A DNA stretch of 64,000 nt from Podospora pseudocomata (GCF_035222375.1 NC_085889.1:930001-994000); one strand, 5' to 3'. Shown: positions 43,321-55,000, numbered from the stretch's first letter. Translations and numbers: made by a program. The notes: generated by a model from the letters alone, not told the origin.

Positions 43321-44137
43321 CTAGAGCCAGACCCAAGAACCCTGGATGCGGCCACGGCCGAGATCAGCGAGCTGCGAGAAGGCAGCGGGACTGAGATCCA
43401 AGCTGCCGGCGGAGCAGGCAGGGCAGCGGTCGACAACGGCGACCTCGACTGACTTGCCCTCGAAGCTGGCGCGGAGGCGGCGACCGCAGAGGGGGTTGTT
43501 GTTGGGGTTGCCGCCGGGGGCCCGGGGATCGAAGTCGGCGTGGGAGAGGGTGTCACACGTCAACGAACCAACCACCGTGAACACGGCCAACAACACCGTC
43601 GACACCACTGAAAGAGGGGTAACTGCACGCTGTAAGCCAGCGGTCAAAGTGAGGCAGACAATCACAGGCTTCGCGGTTATTAAGAAGATGATATTGGTCA
43701 ACCTGAGATATTGAAGGACTTCACAGCGGCCTGAGGCTACTGGGCACGGACCACCTGACGATGGATAAATACGCGTCTTTGAGATCTGTCTGTATTCCTA
43801 GACCTTCTTCATCCTCATCACGCTCTTCGAGGCCATTGAAGATCATTAGCCTGAATTCAACCATGAGTTCCAAGCCCTGATATTACAGCCCTTGTCACAG
43901 AGGGCGACGACGAACTCGCTGTCCTGGTGGAGCTGGCCGCAGGCGCCGAGGCCGACAGAGGGGCCTGTCTAGGTAGTGGTTAGTAACTGGCATTTAGAGT
44001 TGTTTGAGATATAGAGTGGAGATACTGTAGTGGGTGAAGTCACCGGAGGCGGCGGCGGCAGCGTTGGTAGGGGCAGCCATGGCAGAGGAGGCGAAGATGG
44101 CGACGAGGCCAGCAGCCAAGGTGGTGAAAGAGACCAT
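43321..44137 (-). pseudogene. Secreted double-psi beta-barrel (RlpA/expansin-like) protein, split by a solo LTR
   Basis: Exon 1, complement of 44137-44026, starts MVSFTTLAAGLVAIFASSAMA, a signal peptide. An intron (44025-43965) joins to SVGLGACGQLHQDSEFVVAL, the first half of a double-psi beta-barrel. The frame is then cut at 43900 by a 349-bp LTR. Beyond the LTR and its GAGGG duplication the second half resumes with HADFDPRAPGG, NNNPLCGRRL, VDRCPACSAGSLDLSPAAF and a normal stop at 43321. Removing the LTR plus one duplication would leave a 133-residue open frame, typical for these small secreted proteins. Relatives are cell-wall-associated or stress-induced; this copy should be null. Confidence 0.88.
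43551..43899 (-). mobile_element. Solo LTR of the chromovirus family
   Basis: 349 bp beginning TGTCACACGTCAACGAAC and ending CCCTTGTCACA: the reverse complement of the LTRs at 12461 and 18389, with scattered, largely transition differences. It is flanked by GAGGG at 43546-43550 and 43900-43904. No internal sequence remains, as expected after recombination between the LTRs of a full element. Confidence 0.93.
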
Positions 44138-45093
44138 TTTGACGGTTGTGGAAGGTTGGTTGGTTCTGAGGGGTGAAGGTGAGTTGTGAGAGTTGCTTGA
44201 GAGGTCTCAAAGAGTGAAGTGATTGATGTTACTGCGTGGTGAAGAAGAGAAAGGGGAGGCAGTAGAGGTAGGAGAACGATGTCTTTATTGGTTTCTGGAA
44301 GAAGTCTCTGGGGGAGGGCGTCGAAGGTCACGATGGGTCATCTGGAGCCCATCCGTACGTACCCCACTCCTTGGGTCAAAGGAAAGGAGCGGTATTTCAG
44401 GAGATAGTGGGTCTGTACTTGGGATGAGGCCGGCTATCTCTATCACGAGGTCTCTTTCGGGAGCCATAGGGGGTCATTCCGTTTGCTGCGCCAGGTTCAT
44501 TACTTGGGATGATCGCCTGGAGTCTTTGTTTCGGAGCTCCTGGAGGTCACGGTAACCTCAGCCCAATGGTGATCGAGATATCAACAAATTCCAGTATAAC
44601 GGAAAGCAGTGGTCATTTAGTATCTGAGACCCTGCACATTCATTTCTAGTTGCTCCTCCTTTTCCGCCGACAGTCACACCCTGCCATTTGGGGCCGTGAG
44701 ACCCCCCCTGCCGCTCTGTTGAATCCCGATATCAAGAGCGCTGCTCCGGCTTGCTGGAGCAAATGGCAGAAGAATAAAGAAGGGAATCAGATGGTTTGGG
44801 GACCTCGTCTGTTGAGGGTGTCATCTTTCAGCTTGGAGCTCTCATCCGGTTGCTGACAGCTCACGAGAGACCCGAGCGTGGGTTACGGTTGATGCCTCAA
44901 GCCCCTTTTTCTTTGTTTACAGCTGTGGACCCATACTTCCATCACGACGGCAACATCCCTTTTGCTGATGTGACACTAGACGTGGAATCATTTCAGGGAC
45001 TTCTTCAACAACGATGGTCTAAGTTCTTACCATGTATCCAATGCTACGATCGATCTTTGATACTATTCCACGACGAAATACCCAACCTAACCA
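44138..45093. other. Intergenic region between DPBB pseudogene and SET gene
   Basis: About 0.95 kb with no recognised gene; the left part is the former promoter of the DPBB gene. Confidence 0.45.
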
Positions 45094-46080
45094 TTATCCA
45101 TCCAGCGCCGCCTCCAGCGTCATCTTACCCCAAAGCCAGTCATCCACCTCCGACCCCTCCATCCTCGCCACCTCATCAGGGGGAGATCTACCCCTCAACT
45201 GCCACGACGCATGTTGAGAAGGGTCCTCCACATACCCCCTCAACTTCGCAACCTCAAGACTATCCTCCCCCTCAATTACAACCCTAACCTCGAGCGCCCG
45301 CTGAGCAAAGATCTTGGCCCTCCTCTCATCCGCATACATACACGCAATCTGAAACGCAACAACATGCACCTTCGGAATCGACTGATCCCAGATCCCCTCC
45401 TCCCTAAAAACCGCAAACATCTCCCGCAACAGCGCCAGCGCCTTTGCGTAATAGAACGTCCCATTACCATCCTCGAGTTCATGCTCAATCGCCGCAATTT
45501 CCAACAACCGCATATCGCTCTCCTCGCTCGCCCCCGGCGGCAAGCCACACAGCTCGCACTCGCAGTGAAAGAAGAAGCAATCCTCCAAAAACTTTTGGCG
45601 GTGCACCCGCGGTCCAGTCTGCGTCATGTACGAGACGGTGAGCTCCTCCCCGTCTTGAATATCCCTCAGCGCGTGGATGGTCAACCGCTCGGTCTTGTTA
45701 TTCCAATTGTAATGTGTGTTGGGCCGGCAAGAGTGATTCATGCGAGACATCTCAAGGAACAGCCCACCCTCCGGTTCGTGGGTGCCAAAGAGGAGGACGT
45801 TGGTTTTGGCGATGCCGAAGATGGGCCTGACACCCGATTCTTTGCTGTACGAGTTGCGCAGGGAGACGTAGGCACGCTTCTGGTCCTTGGTTAGGTGGTG
45901 AAGCTCCGAGACGATGAGCGCTTCTAAGACGTCGGGACGTATTTCGACAGATGAGACCTGGAATAAGGGCGCTTCGGAGATGATGCGGGTTCCTTTGGGG
46001 ATTTTGGAGGTGGCGATGAGTCCTCTGCCTTTGCCAGGGACTTCGCGCATGACGTAGGGTTTTGTGGCGGCTTTCTCCAT
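45094..46080 (-). CDS. SET-domain protein
   Basis: The likely ATG at 46080 (MEKAATKPYVMREVPGKGRGL) gives 328 residues; the frame extends to 46143, where a possible splice acceptor lies, so an additional 5' exon cannot be excluded. SET motifs are GKGRGLIATSKIPKGTRI at the start, MSRMNHSCRPNTHYNWN (SAM-binding NHSC), GEELTVSYM, and a post-SET cysteine cluster CFFFHCECELC. The SET is followed by a helical C-terminal part (residues about 215-328). The layout matches fungal SET5/SMYD-like proteins without a MYND finger; histone or other lysine methylation is possible. Confidence 0.85.
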   Translation of the reverse strand: MEKAATKPYVMREVPGKGRGLIATSKIPKGTRIISEAPLFQVSSVEIRPDVLEALIVSELHHLTKDQKRAYVSLRNSYSKESGVRPIFGIAKTNVLLFGTHEPEGGLFLEMSRMNHSCRPNTHYNWNNKTERLTIHALRDIQDGEELTVSYMTQTGPRVHRQKFLEDCFFFHCECELCGLPPGASEESDMRLLEIAAIEHELEDGNGTFYYAKALALLREMFAVFREEGIWDQSIPKVHVVAFQIACMYADERRAKIFAQRALEVRVVIEGEDSLEVAKLRGYVEDPSQHASWQLRGRSPPDEVARMEGSEVDDWLWGKMTLEAALDG

Positions 46081-46751
46081 TGTGACTTGGAGATGTCCGG
46101 AACGTCGATCAATTGAGAGCGTAGCGAAGTCACCTCCTGTCAAGCAATCGATAGTGATCTTGAGAACCTGGGGAGGACACGAGAGGAGTCGGGATGCTGA
46201 AGAAGGAAGTATTTGTGGCCCGTTCTTGATATTTCAGCATCGGCTATGTAGCAGGGAGGAGCAAGAAGGTGTTCAGCCCATCGGCAGGCCAGAAATCTTT
46301 TATGTTGGCAGAAGGGATCAAACCATCTTTCACTCGAGTCGGAGACGTGCCTTTGTTTGCTACCAAATACCGGTGGATGTTTGCCAACAAAATTCAGACA
46401 GATCTTGTCGGCCCTGTTCAGGTCAATCTTAGTGTATCCATCCATAGATAGGTATGTAAGAAAGAGTAGCACATGGAAAGCGCTTACGCCGTAAGGTCAA
46501 TCAGAAATACCCAGTGGTTGCAACCTAGGGGCTGGGAACACATATTTGTATTTGAGTCCTCTAGTCTGATCAATATCTCCATCTTATCTCACTGATTTCT
46601 TCGGAACGTCTCCTACGCCCCCATTGATAAAGGTGCAGTTTGTGATATTCCTTATCCTGAGTCCAATCGTCACAATTGCAGACGTACGCGAACTCGATCC
46701 TCAATGCACAATCTTCAAATGACGCCAGTATAGATCCTTGCAAGGCTTTAT
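46081..46751. other. Intergenic region upstream of the SET gene
   Basis: No recognised gene. A minus-strand frame at 46140-46472 shows no domain and could at most be an upstream exon. Confidence 0.4.
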
Positions 46752-48030
46752 CTAACCACCCAGCACATTTACATTTCGGAATGTTGTCATATCGAACTCG
46801 TGGGTATCGCTGGTGGTTGAGGGGAGGGGTCGGTTCGACACTTCTTGGTTGGAGAAGGAAACCTCAGGAATGGCAGAAGAAAGCTGATTATTTTCCTGCG
46901 TCGGCATACCCGCGATAATAGATAACTGTTGAGATTGCCCTGCGTGGGATTCAACCACCTTGGCTTGCTTTGGTAACCCGACTTCAGGAGATGGCTTCTC
47001 GCCTCGGCCCCTCTTTGGTCGACCGCAAGCATCAAAACGCTGTTCGTGGTATGCTCTATCTTGTGTAGAACCAACCCCCGTGAGCGGCAAGACGTTCGAA
47101 GGGCTGTAACTTCCAGGTGCAGTATACAGCCCAGCCTGCAGGTATTCTGCCGGCCAATCAACAGGAATGTTAGAAGTAATCGAAGAGAGGCGCTTGTAGG
47201 GATCGCAGCTTGTCAGCCCGCTGACATCCGTCGGGTATTTCTTGTCCCAGATCAGATCACCTTCCCGGTCTTCGGGTACATTGGTTCCGAAGCTGGGTAA
47301 GCAGGTTGTCAATACGTAATATACAAATGCTGTGCCCCTGATCCCATGGCGATGTACCCGTCATTCTCCATTCCAACCATATATGACATGGACTGTTCGC
47401 AAGCAATATTTGCCTGCACCAGACGCCGATTAGTCGGGACGATTCATAAGCACCATTCGATATCCATAGATACATTCTGATCCCGATCCGAATCCTCGTC
47501 CTGTTGGGATCTCTTTGATGATGAGAATTCCTTATCAGAATTCTCCACTCCGTAGTTGTCTTTATGGTGGCGAAGTGCAAGCAAGGCAACTTCTTCATGA
47601 TGGCGTCCGATATGTCGTGTATAGTCCCTCAGGCCAGATAGTTGTTCTTGACACAGGAGGCAAATGGAAACTGTCTCAGAAGCATGCGGGACTTCTCTCA
47701 GAGCCTTCTCGACCTCATAACTTTCTGAGCGCAAGGTGTCATGGGCATTGTCCATATGTTCCTTGAGCATCCTCGCTGATAAAATCGTCTCGTTGCATTC
47801 GAATGGGCAGAACCAAGAGCGCCAGTGCTGACTTTCGACATGATTTACCCATTCTTGACGTGTGGTATAGTGTGTTTTTGCAGTTTCGCAATCCGGCTCT
47901 ATGCATACATAAGGCTTGAAGTCGCCAAACACATGTCTTCTGTAATGATGTGTCGAGGGAAATCTTTTGCCATTTCGGACTCGCTCAGGGGTTGTCGCAA
48001 TAGCAAGAGGCACCCCACCCTCTTTGCTGT
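46752..48030 (-). pseudogene. C2H2 zinc-finger protein, 5'-truncated
   Basis: Three fingers are seen on the minus strand: YVCIEPDC...HVESQH (CX4C, HX4H), WFCPFEC...HMDNAH (CX3C, HX4H), and SICLLC...HIGRHH followed by EEVALLALRH. In this fungal family a CPYC finger normally precedes RRHVFGDFKPYVC; here it is replaced by GKRFPSTHHY, and no ATG opens the frame, so the N terminus is lost or in an unrecognised exon (acceptor AACAG at about 48031). A second frame at 47312-46752 (Ser/Pro-rich, SSITSNIPVDWPAEYLQAGLY) may be the 3' exon after an intron ending TACCCAG. Such proteins often accompany NLR genes. Whether it is functional is unclear. Confidence 0.5.
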
Positions 48031-49075
48031 TTATGTTATTTTCAATTACATGCTGGTCGAAAATGGAAATCAGAAATAAAATCGGCGGCCAAAAGATACT
48101 TAGGGCTTCAGGTCAATACAAACAGCGTAACGGGCTGAGCCCTGTGGTGGCTTCGGCAACGCGCGGCTGTGGTGGAACTGCCGGGTAGGGCGTGGTCTCA
48201 CCGACAACCCCTGATGAAGCTATTCCCACTTCGCGGGTAGCGCGTGCGCGCCTCGAGCTCCTTAGCGAACTAGGTGAATCTCCCGATAACACGCAGGTTA
48301 TTTTACGACTTTCTCTCGGCTAATCTAAGCTTCCTAGTATCAAGCGTAGTCGCCGTAAACCTAGGCAGGTTTTCCATTGAACTACTCATAATATAAGGGC
48401 CTTCGGCCCCTTTTTAGCGCCGCTCGCAGTGAACCCTAACCCTCAAAGCGCTTTAGACCCAAACGCATTAGCAGTCTCCAGAAGCCAACTCTATCAAGAC
48501 CCCTATCAAGCATTGTGACTAGTGCTTAAATGAAGCCCGGCCCGGGGTTTGGTGAGCGGCCGGTGATGGAGGTAATTGGGTCGCGATCGAGACCTGATGC
48601 TGGACCAGGTCTCTGGATGGTCATATGACGCAGCAATATGGAACCTACCAGGATCTGTGCCAATGTGTCGATACGACATATTACGACCGTCAACGGAGTT
48701 CATGGCTTAGCTAGCCCTCAAGCTCTCGCTAGAGATGACGTGTGGCTACAACGCCCCGAAGCTTGGTAGGGTCAATGGAACGTCGGTTAAACACAAATCG
48801 GGCTACTGACTGGGGACAGATTGTCGACTTGGTCCACACCAGAGGTGAATACGAGGGCTGAATCCACCAATCATCATCGTTATCGCTTTGCACCTAGGTA
48901 TTTGCACTGGTAGTTAAATGCTGCGGTCCTGCTTTGTTTCTCTAGTACTTTCACTTTTAAGCAATAGTCCTTCGCAATCGGCTCAAGCACAAGATAACTG
49001 GCTCACACTCACTACACTGAACAACTTTCAAACCACATATTCAATTCACGGCACTCCAGCCCGCCAATTGCCAAA
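48031..49075. other. Intergenic region with hairpin and telomere-like word
   Basis: No gene recognised. GGGCC-TTC-GGCCC hairpin at 48397-48409 is followed by CTTTTT, and AACCCTAACCCT lies at 48432-48443. These suggest an old small transposon or an interstitial telomere-like word rather than a gene. Confidence 0.4.
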
Positions 49076-49590
49076 ATGAAGCTCTCACTTCTTGCACTGG
49101 CCAGTGCTACTTCCGCGGCCGTCATCACCACGCGCGATGTTGTTTTCGAAGCCCGCAACTTCACCGCCAGCTGCGTCCCTCACAGCGCCATGTGCTTGTA
49201 AGCATTCCGCCCCCCTTGAACTCTCACCACAATTCCTTCCTATCCAACACGTTAATATTAATACGAGACAGCTACTCCCTAAATGCCTTCATGCCCGGAA
49301 CCATGGACACCCTAGGCTACAACTGCACCGCCTCCGGTGTGGGTGGCGTGGGAATCCTCCCCGAGATCAAAGGCGGCACCTGCCCTCCCTCATCGCGTAC
49401 TTTCGACGTCCTCCGAAACGCGACCGGTATGACCGTCATCGTCAGTGTTCAAGTCTCTCGTCTTAGCTACACCAGGGGCGCGCATTTCATCCCAAGTGAG
49501 CAGATCCAGATCATCAAGGGCGTTACTCCGACTGGGGATTACACAGCCTATGTTGGACCCAAGGACTTTCCGCTGGAGCGGATATGGTAA
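49076..49590 (+). CDS. Small secreted protein, effector-like size
   Basis: Exons 49076-49197 and 49272-49590 (GTAAGC...GACAG) give 146 residues. MKLSLLALASATSAAVITTRD is a signal peptide. The mature protein of about 125 residues has four cysteines (SCVPHSAMC, YNCTASG, GGTCPP), two possible N-glycosylation sites (NFT, NCT/NAT) and no known domain. The C-terminal half (TVIVSVQVSRLSYTRGAHFIP, IQIIKGVTPTGDYTAYVG) looks beta-rich. The product is probably exported as a small disulfide-bonded protein. Function unknown; the size and cysteine content fit small secreted proteins of fungi. Confidence 0.75.
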
Positions 49591-50208
49591 TGCAGGGATG
49601 ATGGACGTTGAATGCGGGGCATAGGTATGCAAGATGCTCGTGATTATGCAGCACATTGTCACCTGTGGATTTTAGTTGGGTGCAGACGTCATGATAACAT
49701 GCATCACCTCGTTACTCGATCCCGCGGTAGAACCAAAAATGAAAAAAATTGAAATTAAAAATCGAAAGAACATCCAGACTGTCATTTCCAGGAAAATCCG
49801 ATGCAGATTTCGGAAGACTTACTGCCAAAAACTGAGGAAGATTTCTCTCTCTCTCTATCTTCTACATTCACACCCCTCAGTCTTCCAATGAACCTGAAGC
49901 ATGTAAGCGCCGACAGAAAACAAAAATTGAAAATAAAACGGGTGGTAAAAAATATAGGTACTTGGGTACATTGAGCTCGTATTTTCAGGCTCTCCGGCGG
50001 AATGATCATGAAGCATAACTTTTTGCATATCTTGACATTTACCACTCCAATCTTTGAAGCCGAAATCATGATCATCTGTGTGCCATCGTGTCACGAACCA
50101 ACCATATAGCTGATCACGTCTACCAATCGGAGGCAGGAAACAAGATAGCGGGGTAAGACATGGCTCACTGCTTGGCAAAGGTGAGCGGGAGTGAGCTAGG
50201 TACGAAGG
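49591..50208. other. Intergenic region
   Basis: AT-rich, no recognised gene; a (CT)n stretch at 49846-49860 and AT-rich stretches near 49740 and 49920. Confidence 0.45.
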
Positions 50209-50352
50209 TACTTAGGGATTCACGGTCTATATATACGGAGGAACTAGACGGCTCGTAGATAGTTCCGTAGTATGCAATCACAGCTTGTATTCACGGTATC
50301 TGGTGTTTACATTGAGACATCTTGTTGTGCACGGTTTAGCTGCACCGATCCA
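50209..50352 (+). repeat. Dispersed promoter-bearing repeat, copy B
   Basis: Second copy of the repeat at 27827-27972, about 85 percent alike, with the same TATATATACGG core and ends. It lies about 220 bp beyond the stop codon of the HeLo-like gene. Just upstream is GGTGAGCGGGAGTGAGC, related to the GCTCACC words that surround copy A. Confidence 0.75.
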
Positions 50353-50574
50353 ATATCTAGAAGTCGTCATTGGTGTCGCTATCCAAATCACAGTTTTTGA
50401 GCGGATGACCACGGTTTGAAACCTAGCTTAGGATAGTCGATGACCCTATTTCGAAGCTGCAGAGTTCCGAACCGGCGGTCAGGTTCACATTACGAGAGAA
50501 TAAATGGTTGTGTAACTAGATTCAAGCTTGTTCAATACACAGCAGAGCAAGCAAGAGGAACAAATATACAAAGT

Positions 50575-51425
50575 CTACCCCCTTCGGCCAAATGTAGCAG
50601 TGATAGTACCGCTGTTGACTCCCACTTGCTGGCCACTATTATTGTTTCCAAAGGTGATTGTGGTTCCCTGGTCTGCTCGGGCATTTGCGGCTGCTGTCTG
50701 GATCACGGAGAGCATTTCCTCAAACAGCATGCGCGATTCATGCAGTGCTTTCTTTTCCATCGCAACCTGCTTCGTCGCGCTCGCCTGATCGGCGTCCGTT
50801 TCACCCTCGCCCGGCTCTGCTAGGGTAAGCGCTACCAGCTGAGCACTAACTTCGGCCGACTGATCGTTTGTCGCTGTGATTGCATTGTTAACCGCCGTCT
50901 CCTTCGTCGATATTATCGTCCTGATCTCTTCGGCCGCTTGAGCCTGCTGCAGGGAGCTGTGTCTAGGACTCATGAGTGCCTATCCGTCTGGGCCTGAACT
51001 TTCACCTACAAGGTTGCAATGCTCGTTACAGAGGTCAGCGTGATGTTGCATTGCTGAAGCTGCTTCGATATGGATTTGATGTGGTCCTGTCTGAAGATGC
51101 CCAGAGTTGCGCGGTCTCGCCAGGAGAGCGTTCCATCTGTGCTGTGCCGGGTCCAGCGATCGAGAGAGGTCTTGAACCTTTCGCAGGAAGTTATCGTAGC
51201 TTTCGACTGGGTAGTAATAGCATCGCCCAGGGATTCCCACTGCAAGTCCGTCACAGCCCCCAACGAGTCAAGAGCAAGTTCCACTGATTGGAGATTGTTG
51301 GTGAGCGCCTTCACGGTATTAGGTGCGTCGGCAATGTTCTGCAAGTCCTCTACCAAGAGTCGCACGCAGTGCAGCGTTGGTGCGACAATACCCACGACGC
51401 CGGCTGTGATACTGAGAGGATCCAT
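50575..51425 (-). CDS. HeLo-like protein with C-terminal amyloid-type motif (candidate NLR effector)
   Basis: Exons, complement of 51425-51010 and 50962-50575 (GTAGGT...CCTAG), give 267 residues. The start MDPLSITAGVVGIVAPTLHCVRLLV is the signature opening of the fungal HeLo-like N-terminal domain (Helo_like_N), a helical bundle related to the membrane-active HeLo domain of HET-S. Helical, Gln/Ala-rich sequence continues to about residue 235. The last 25 residues, starting FGNNNSGQQVG, form an Asn/Gly-rich motif sharing 13 of 21 positions with the N terminus of the NLR next door. Known systems of this design (HET-S/NWD2) use such motifs as templating amyloids that switch the helical domain into a membrane-acting or signalling form. 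The role here is inferred from architecture. Confidence 0.82.
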
Positions 51426-52038
51426 ATTGGAGTTGTGAGGATTAACACGTCAACCAAGCTGCCTCGTTGATGCTTACAGGGTGGAAGAAAGCTGGAACCA
51501 CTGAAGATTAGGCTTGAGTCGCTTAATATATAGCAAGTAAAAAAGTGAAAGACTGGGAAAAATTGGGCGTGTTGGACATCACGAGCTGGGCTGAGCAGCT
51601 TTAGACTTGCATGAAGGCGGTCGAGATGCAGCTTCTAGCTTGACTCTGATTTGCGGAACGGTTTTTGTGGAGGCAGTGCAGTGTTAAGTTTTGTCTGGAC
51701 TTGCGACCGGCAGGGGGATCAATCTCTGTAGAGAGCAGGTCGGACCAACCAAACCGACTGCAGAGATGTCTGCCTCTTTTCTTCAGACGGATTCCCTTTT
51801 ACAGTTGAGGCTGAGTAATGCGGCGATACGCCCGCCAATGACCGGCATCGAATGCTATGAGAAGAAGAATTGCCAAGCAACTCTGCAAATATAAAAAATG
51901 CCCACTTCCGATCTTCGCCTCCATCCACGAGGTTACAAAACACACAAATGGCTCGATCTTGACGTTACTTACCTCATCGTGAAACCCAAGTTTTCTCTAC
52001 GCTTCCGCCACGCTGACGAGCTCAGGATAGAAAGTGCA
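51426..52038. promoter_or_regulatory. Divergent promoter of the effector/NLR pair
   Basis: 613 bp between the two ATGs. A TATATATTA box on the minus strand at about 51522-51530 lies about 100 bp before the effector ATG; AATATAAAAAATG at 51887 lies about 145 bp before the NLR ATG. One shared control region would keep the two products co-expressed. Other frames in it are not gene-like. Confidence 0.55.
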
Positions 52039-55000
52039 ATGTCAGACAGTTATCGTTTCGGCGACTATAACAATGGTTCCCAGGTGGGGACCAACAGGGG
52101 GACGATCTACAATACTTTCCTGCAGGCGCCAGGTAAGATTACCAGAGCGCTGTGAGAGTCGAGGGGTGCACCGCTAAATTCCCCAGAACGATCAGAAACC
52201 CCGCCGCGGCCATTCGCGACCATCCCCTTCTCCCCCGATCCCGATTTTGTCAACCGCGGAGACATTCTCGAGCAAATCGACCGGCGATGTTCCGAGCCCG
52301 CCGCTCGTGTGGCCCTCGTAGGCTTGGGCGGTATCGGCAAGTCGCAGCTGGCCATCGAGTTCGCTCACCGGATCACTGAAAAGCAGCCGGACATATGGGT
52401 ATTCTGGGTCCACGCTGGAATGTATGAGCGCGTCGAGGATGGCTTCAGGACGATTGCCAACACTGTCAAGCTGGCCGGCCGGAACGAGCCCAAGGCCAAC
52501 ATCCCAGAGCTTGTGTACAGCTGGCTGTCCAACGAACGGAACGGCAGATGGATCATGATCCTTGACAGCGCTGACGACCGCGATGTGTTCGACAACGCGA
52601 ATATTGCCCACGGCACGACCAGCGGCAATGAGCGCGAGAGGCGGCCGTTTGCGACATACCTACCGCAGAGCCAAAATGGATCGATTATTGTCACAACACG
52701 TAACAGGGAGTTAGCATTCAGACTGACCGGGCGCCGTCAAAATATGATCGAAGTCGGACCGATGGCGCAGACAGATGCCCTCGCACTCCTGGAGAAGAAG
52801 CTAGGATCGCCCGCGGATCTAGATGTGGCGGCCGATCTCGTACAGGCGCTCGACCTCGTTCCGTTGGCCATTAGCCAGGCTGCCGCCTACATACAGGCAA
52901 GGGCGCCGCGGAGCTCGCCCGAGAACTACCTAGCTGAGTTCCGGAAGAGTGAGCATAGAAAGAGCAGTCTTTTACAGTACGATGCTGGGGACCTACGACG
53001 GGATGGAGGCGCATCGAACGCGGTTCTTACCACATGGCAAATATCTTTTGACTACATCCGGTCTAAGCGGCCATCTGCGGCGGATCTCTTGTCACTTATG
53101 AGCTTTTTCGACCGGCAAGGTATCCCTGGTTGGGTTTTAAAACCTCCTAGAGTTACTAAGGAGGATATTCCAGGACGGCGTATAGACGAGGACGGAGATA
53201 CAGACTTTGATAACGGCAGAAGTGCTACAGATGGTGCCGTAGATGATGACATGGATAGTGACACAGATAGTGACCTCACGGATGATAGTGCAGATACCAC
53301 TGATGATGGATTCGAAGATGATGTGGCGATACTGAGAGACTACTGCCTTATAGCGACGACTGAGATGGACGAGTTTGAGATGCACGGGCTTGTGCAGTTC
53401 TCAACAAGGAAGTGGCTGGAACAATGGGGGCAGCAGGAGACGTTCAAACAGAAGTTTATCGAGCGAATGGCAGCGTCATTCCCAACTGGAGACTACAAGA
53501 ACTGGACTACTTGTCGAAATCTCTTCGCACACGTTCAAGTAGCCGTCGCTTACCAACCCAGCGACGATAGGAACGACATATGGGCGACACTTTTGTATAA
53601 TGGGGGTTGGTTTGCATGGTCGCAAGGGAGATACGAGGTGGCACAGCAGATAGTAGGCAAAGCGAGACGAGCCCGCGAGAATAGACTGGGAAAAGAGGAT
53701 ACGGCGAGTCTAGATAGTATGTCACTATTTGCTCTGATCCTTTTGGACCGAGGCCAGTGGGAGGAGGCCGAGAAGCTGTTTGTGCAGGTGATGGAGACTC
53801 GCAAGACCAAGCTTGGGGCCGATCACCCAGATACGCTGACGAGCATGGCCAACCTAGCGTCGACATTTTGGAACCAGGGCCGGTGGGAGGAGGCCGAGAA
53901 GCTGTTTGTGCAGGTAATGGAGACTCGCAAGACCAAGCTTGGGGCCGATCACCCAGATACGCTATCGAGCATGGCCAACCTAGCGTCGACATACAGGAAC
54001 CAGGGCCGGTGGGAGGAGGCCGAGAAGCTGGAGGTGCAGGTGATGGAGACTCGCAAGACCAAGCTTGGGGCCGATCACCCAGATACGCTGTCGAGCATGG
54101 CCAACCTAGCGTCGACATTTTGGAACCAAGGCCGGTGGGAGGAGGCCGAGAAGCTGGACGTGCAGGTGATGGAGACTCGCAAGACCAAGCTTGGGGCCGA
54201 TCACCCTTCTACGCTGACGAGCGTGGCCAACCTAGCGTCGACATACAGGAACCAGGGCCGGTGGGAGGAGGCCGAGAAGCTGGAGGTGCAGGTGATGGAG
54301 ACTCGCAAGACCAAGCTTGGGGCCGATCACCCAGATACGCTGACGAGCATGGCCAACCTAGCGTCGACATACAGGAACCAGGGCCGGTGGGGGGAGGCCG
54401 AGAAGCTGGACGTGCAGGTGATGGAGATTCGCAAGACCAAGCTTGGGACCGATCACCCTTCTACGCTGACGAGCATGGCCAACCTAGCGTCGACATTTTG
54501 GAACCAGGGCCGGTGGGAGGAGGCCGAGAAGCTGGAGGTGCAAGTGATGGAGACGAGCAAGACCAAGCTTGGGGCCGATCACCCTTCTACGCTGACGAGC
54601 ATGGCCAACCTAGCGTCGACATACAGGAACCAGGGCCGGTGGGAGGAGGCCGAGAAGCTGGAGGTGCAGGTGATGGAGATTCGCAAGACCAAGCTTGGGG
54701 CCGATCACCCAGATACGCTGACGAGCATGGCCAACCTAGCGTCGACATACAGGAACCAGGGCCGGTGGGGGGAGGCCGAGAAGCTGGAGGTGCAGGTGAT
54801 GGAGATTCGCAAGACCAAGCTTGGGGCCGGTCACCCTTCTACGCTGTCGAGCATGGCCAACCTAGCATCGACATACAGGAACCAGGGCCGGTGGGAGGAG
54901 GCCGAGAAGCTGGAGGTGCAGGTGATGGAGATTCGCAAGACCAAGCTTGGGGTCGATCACCCTTCTACGCTGTCGAGCATGGCCAACCTCGCTTTTACTT

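Noticed and set aside
43324-43701. LTR-to-barrel chimeric frame as a replacement gene
   Set aside because: It begins with TTG and has no ATG before the barrel domain, so an expressed fusion is unlikely.
48432-48443. Telomere or subtelomere
   Set aside because: Only two AACCCT units; ordinary genes lie on both sides.
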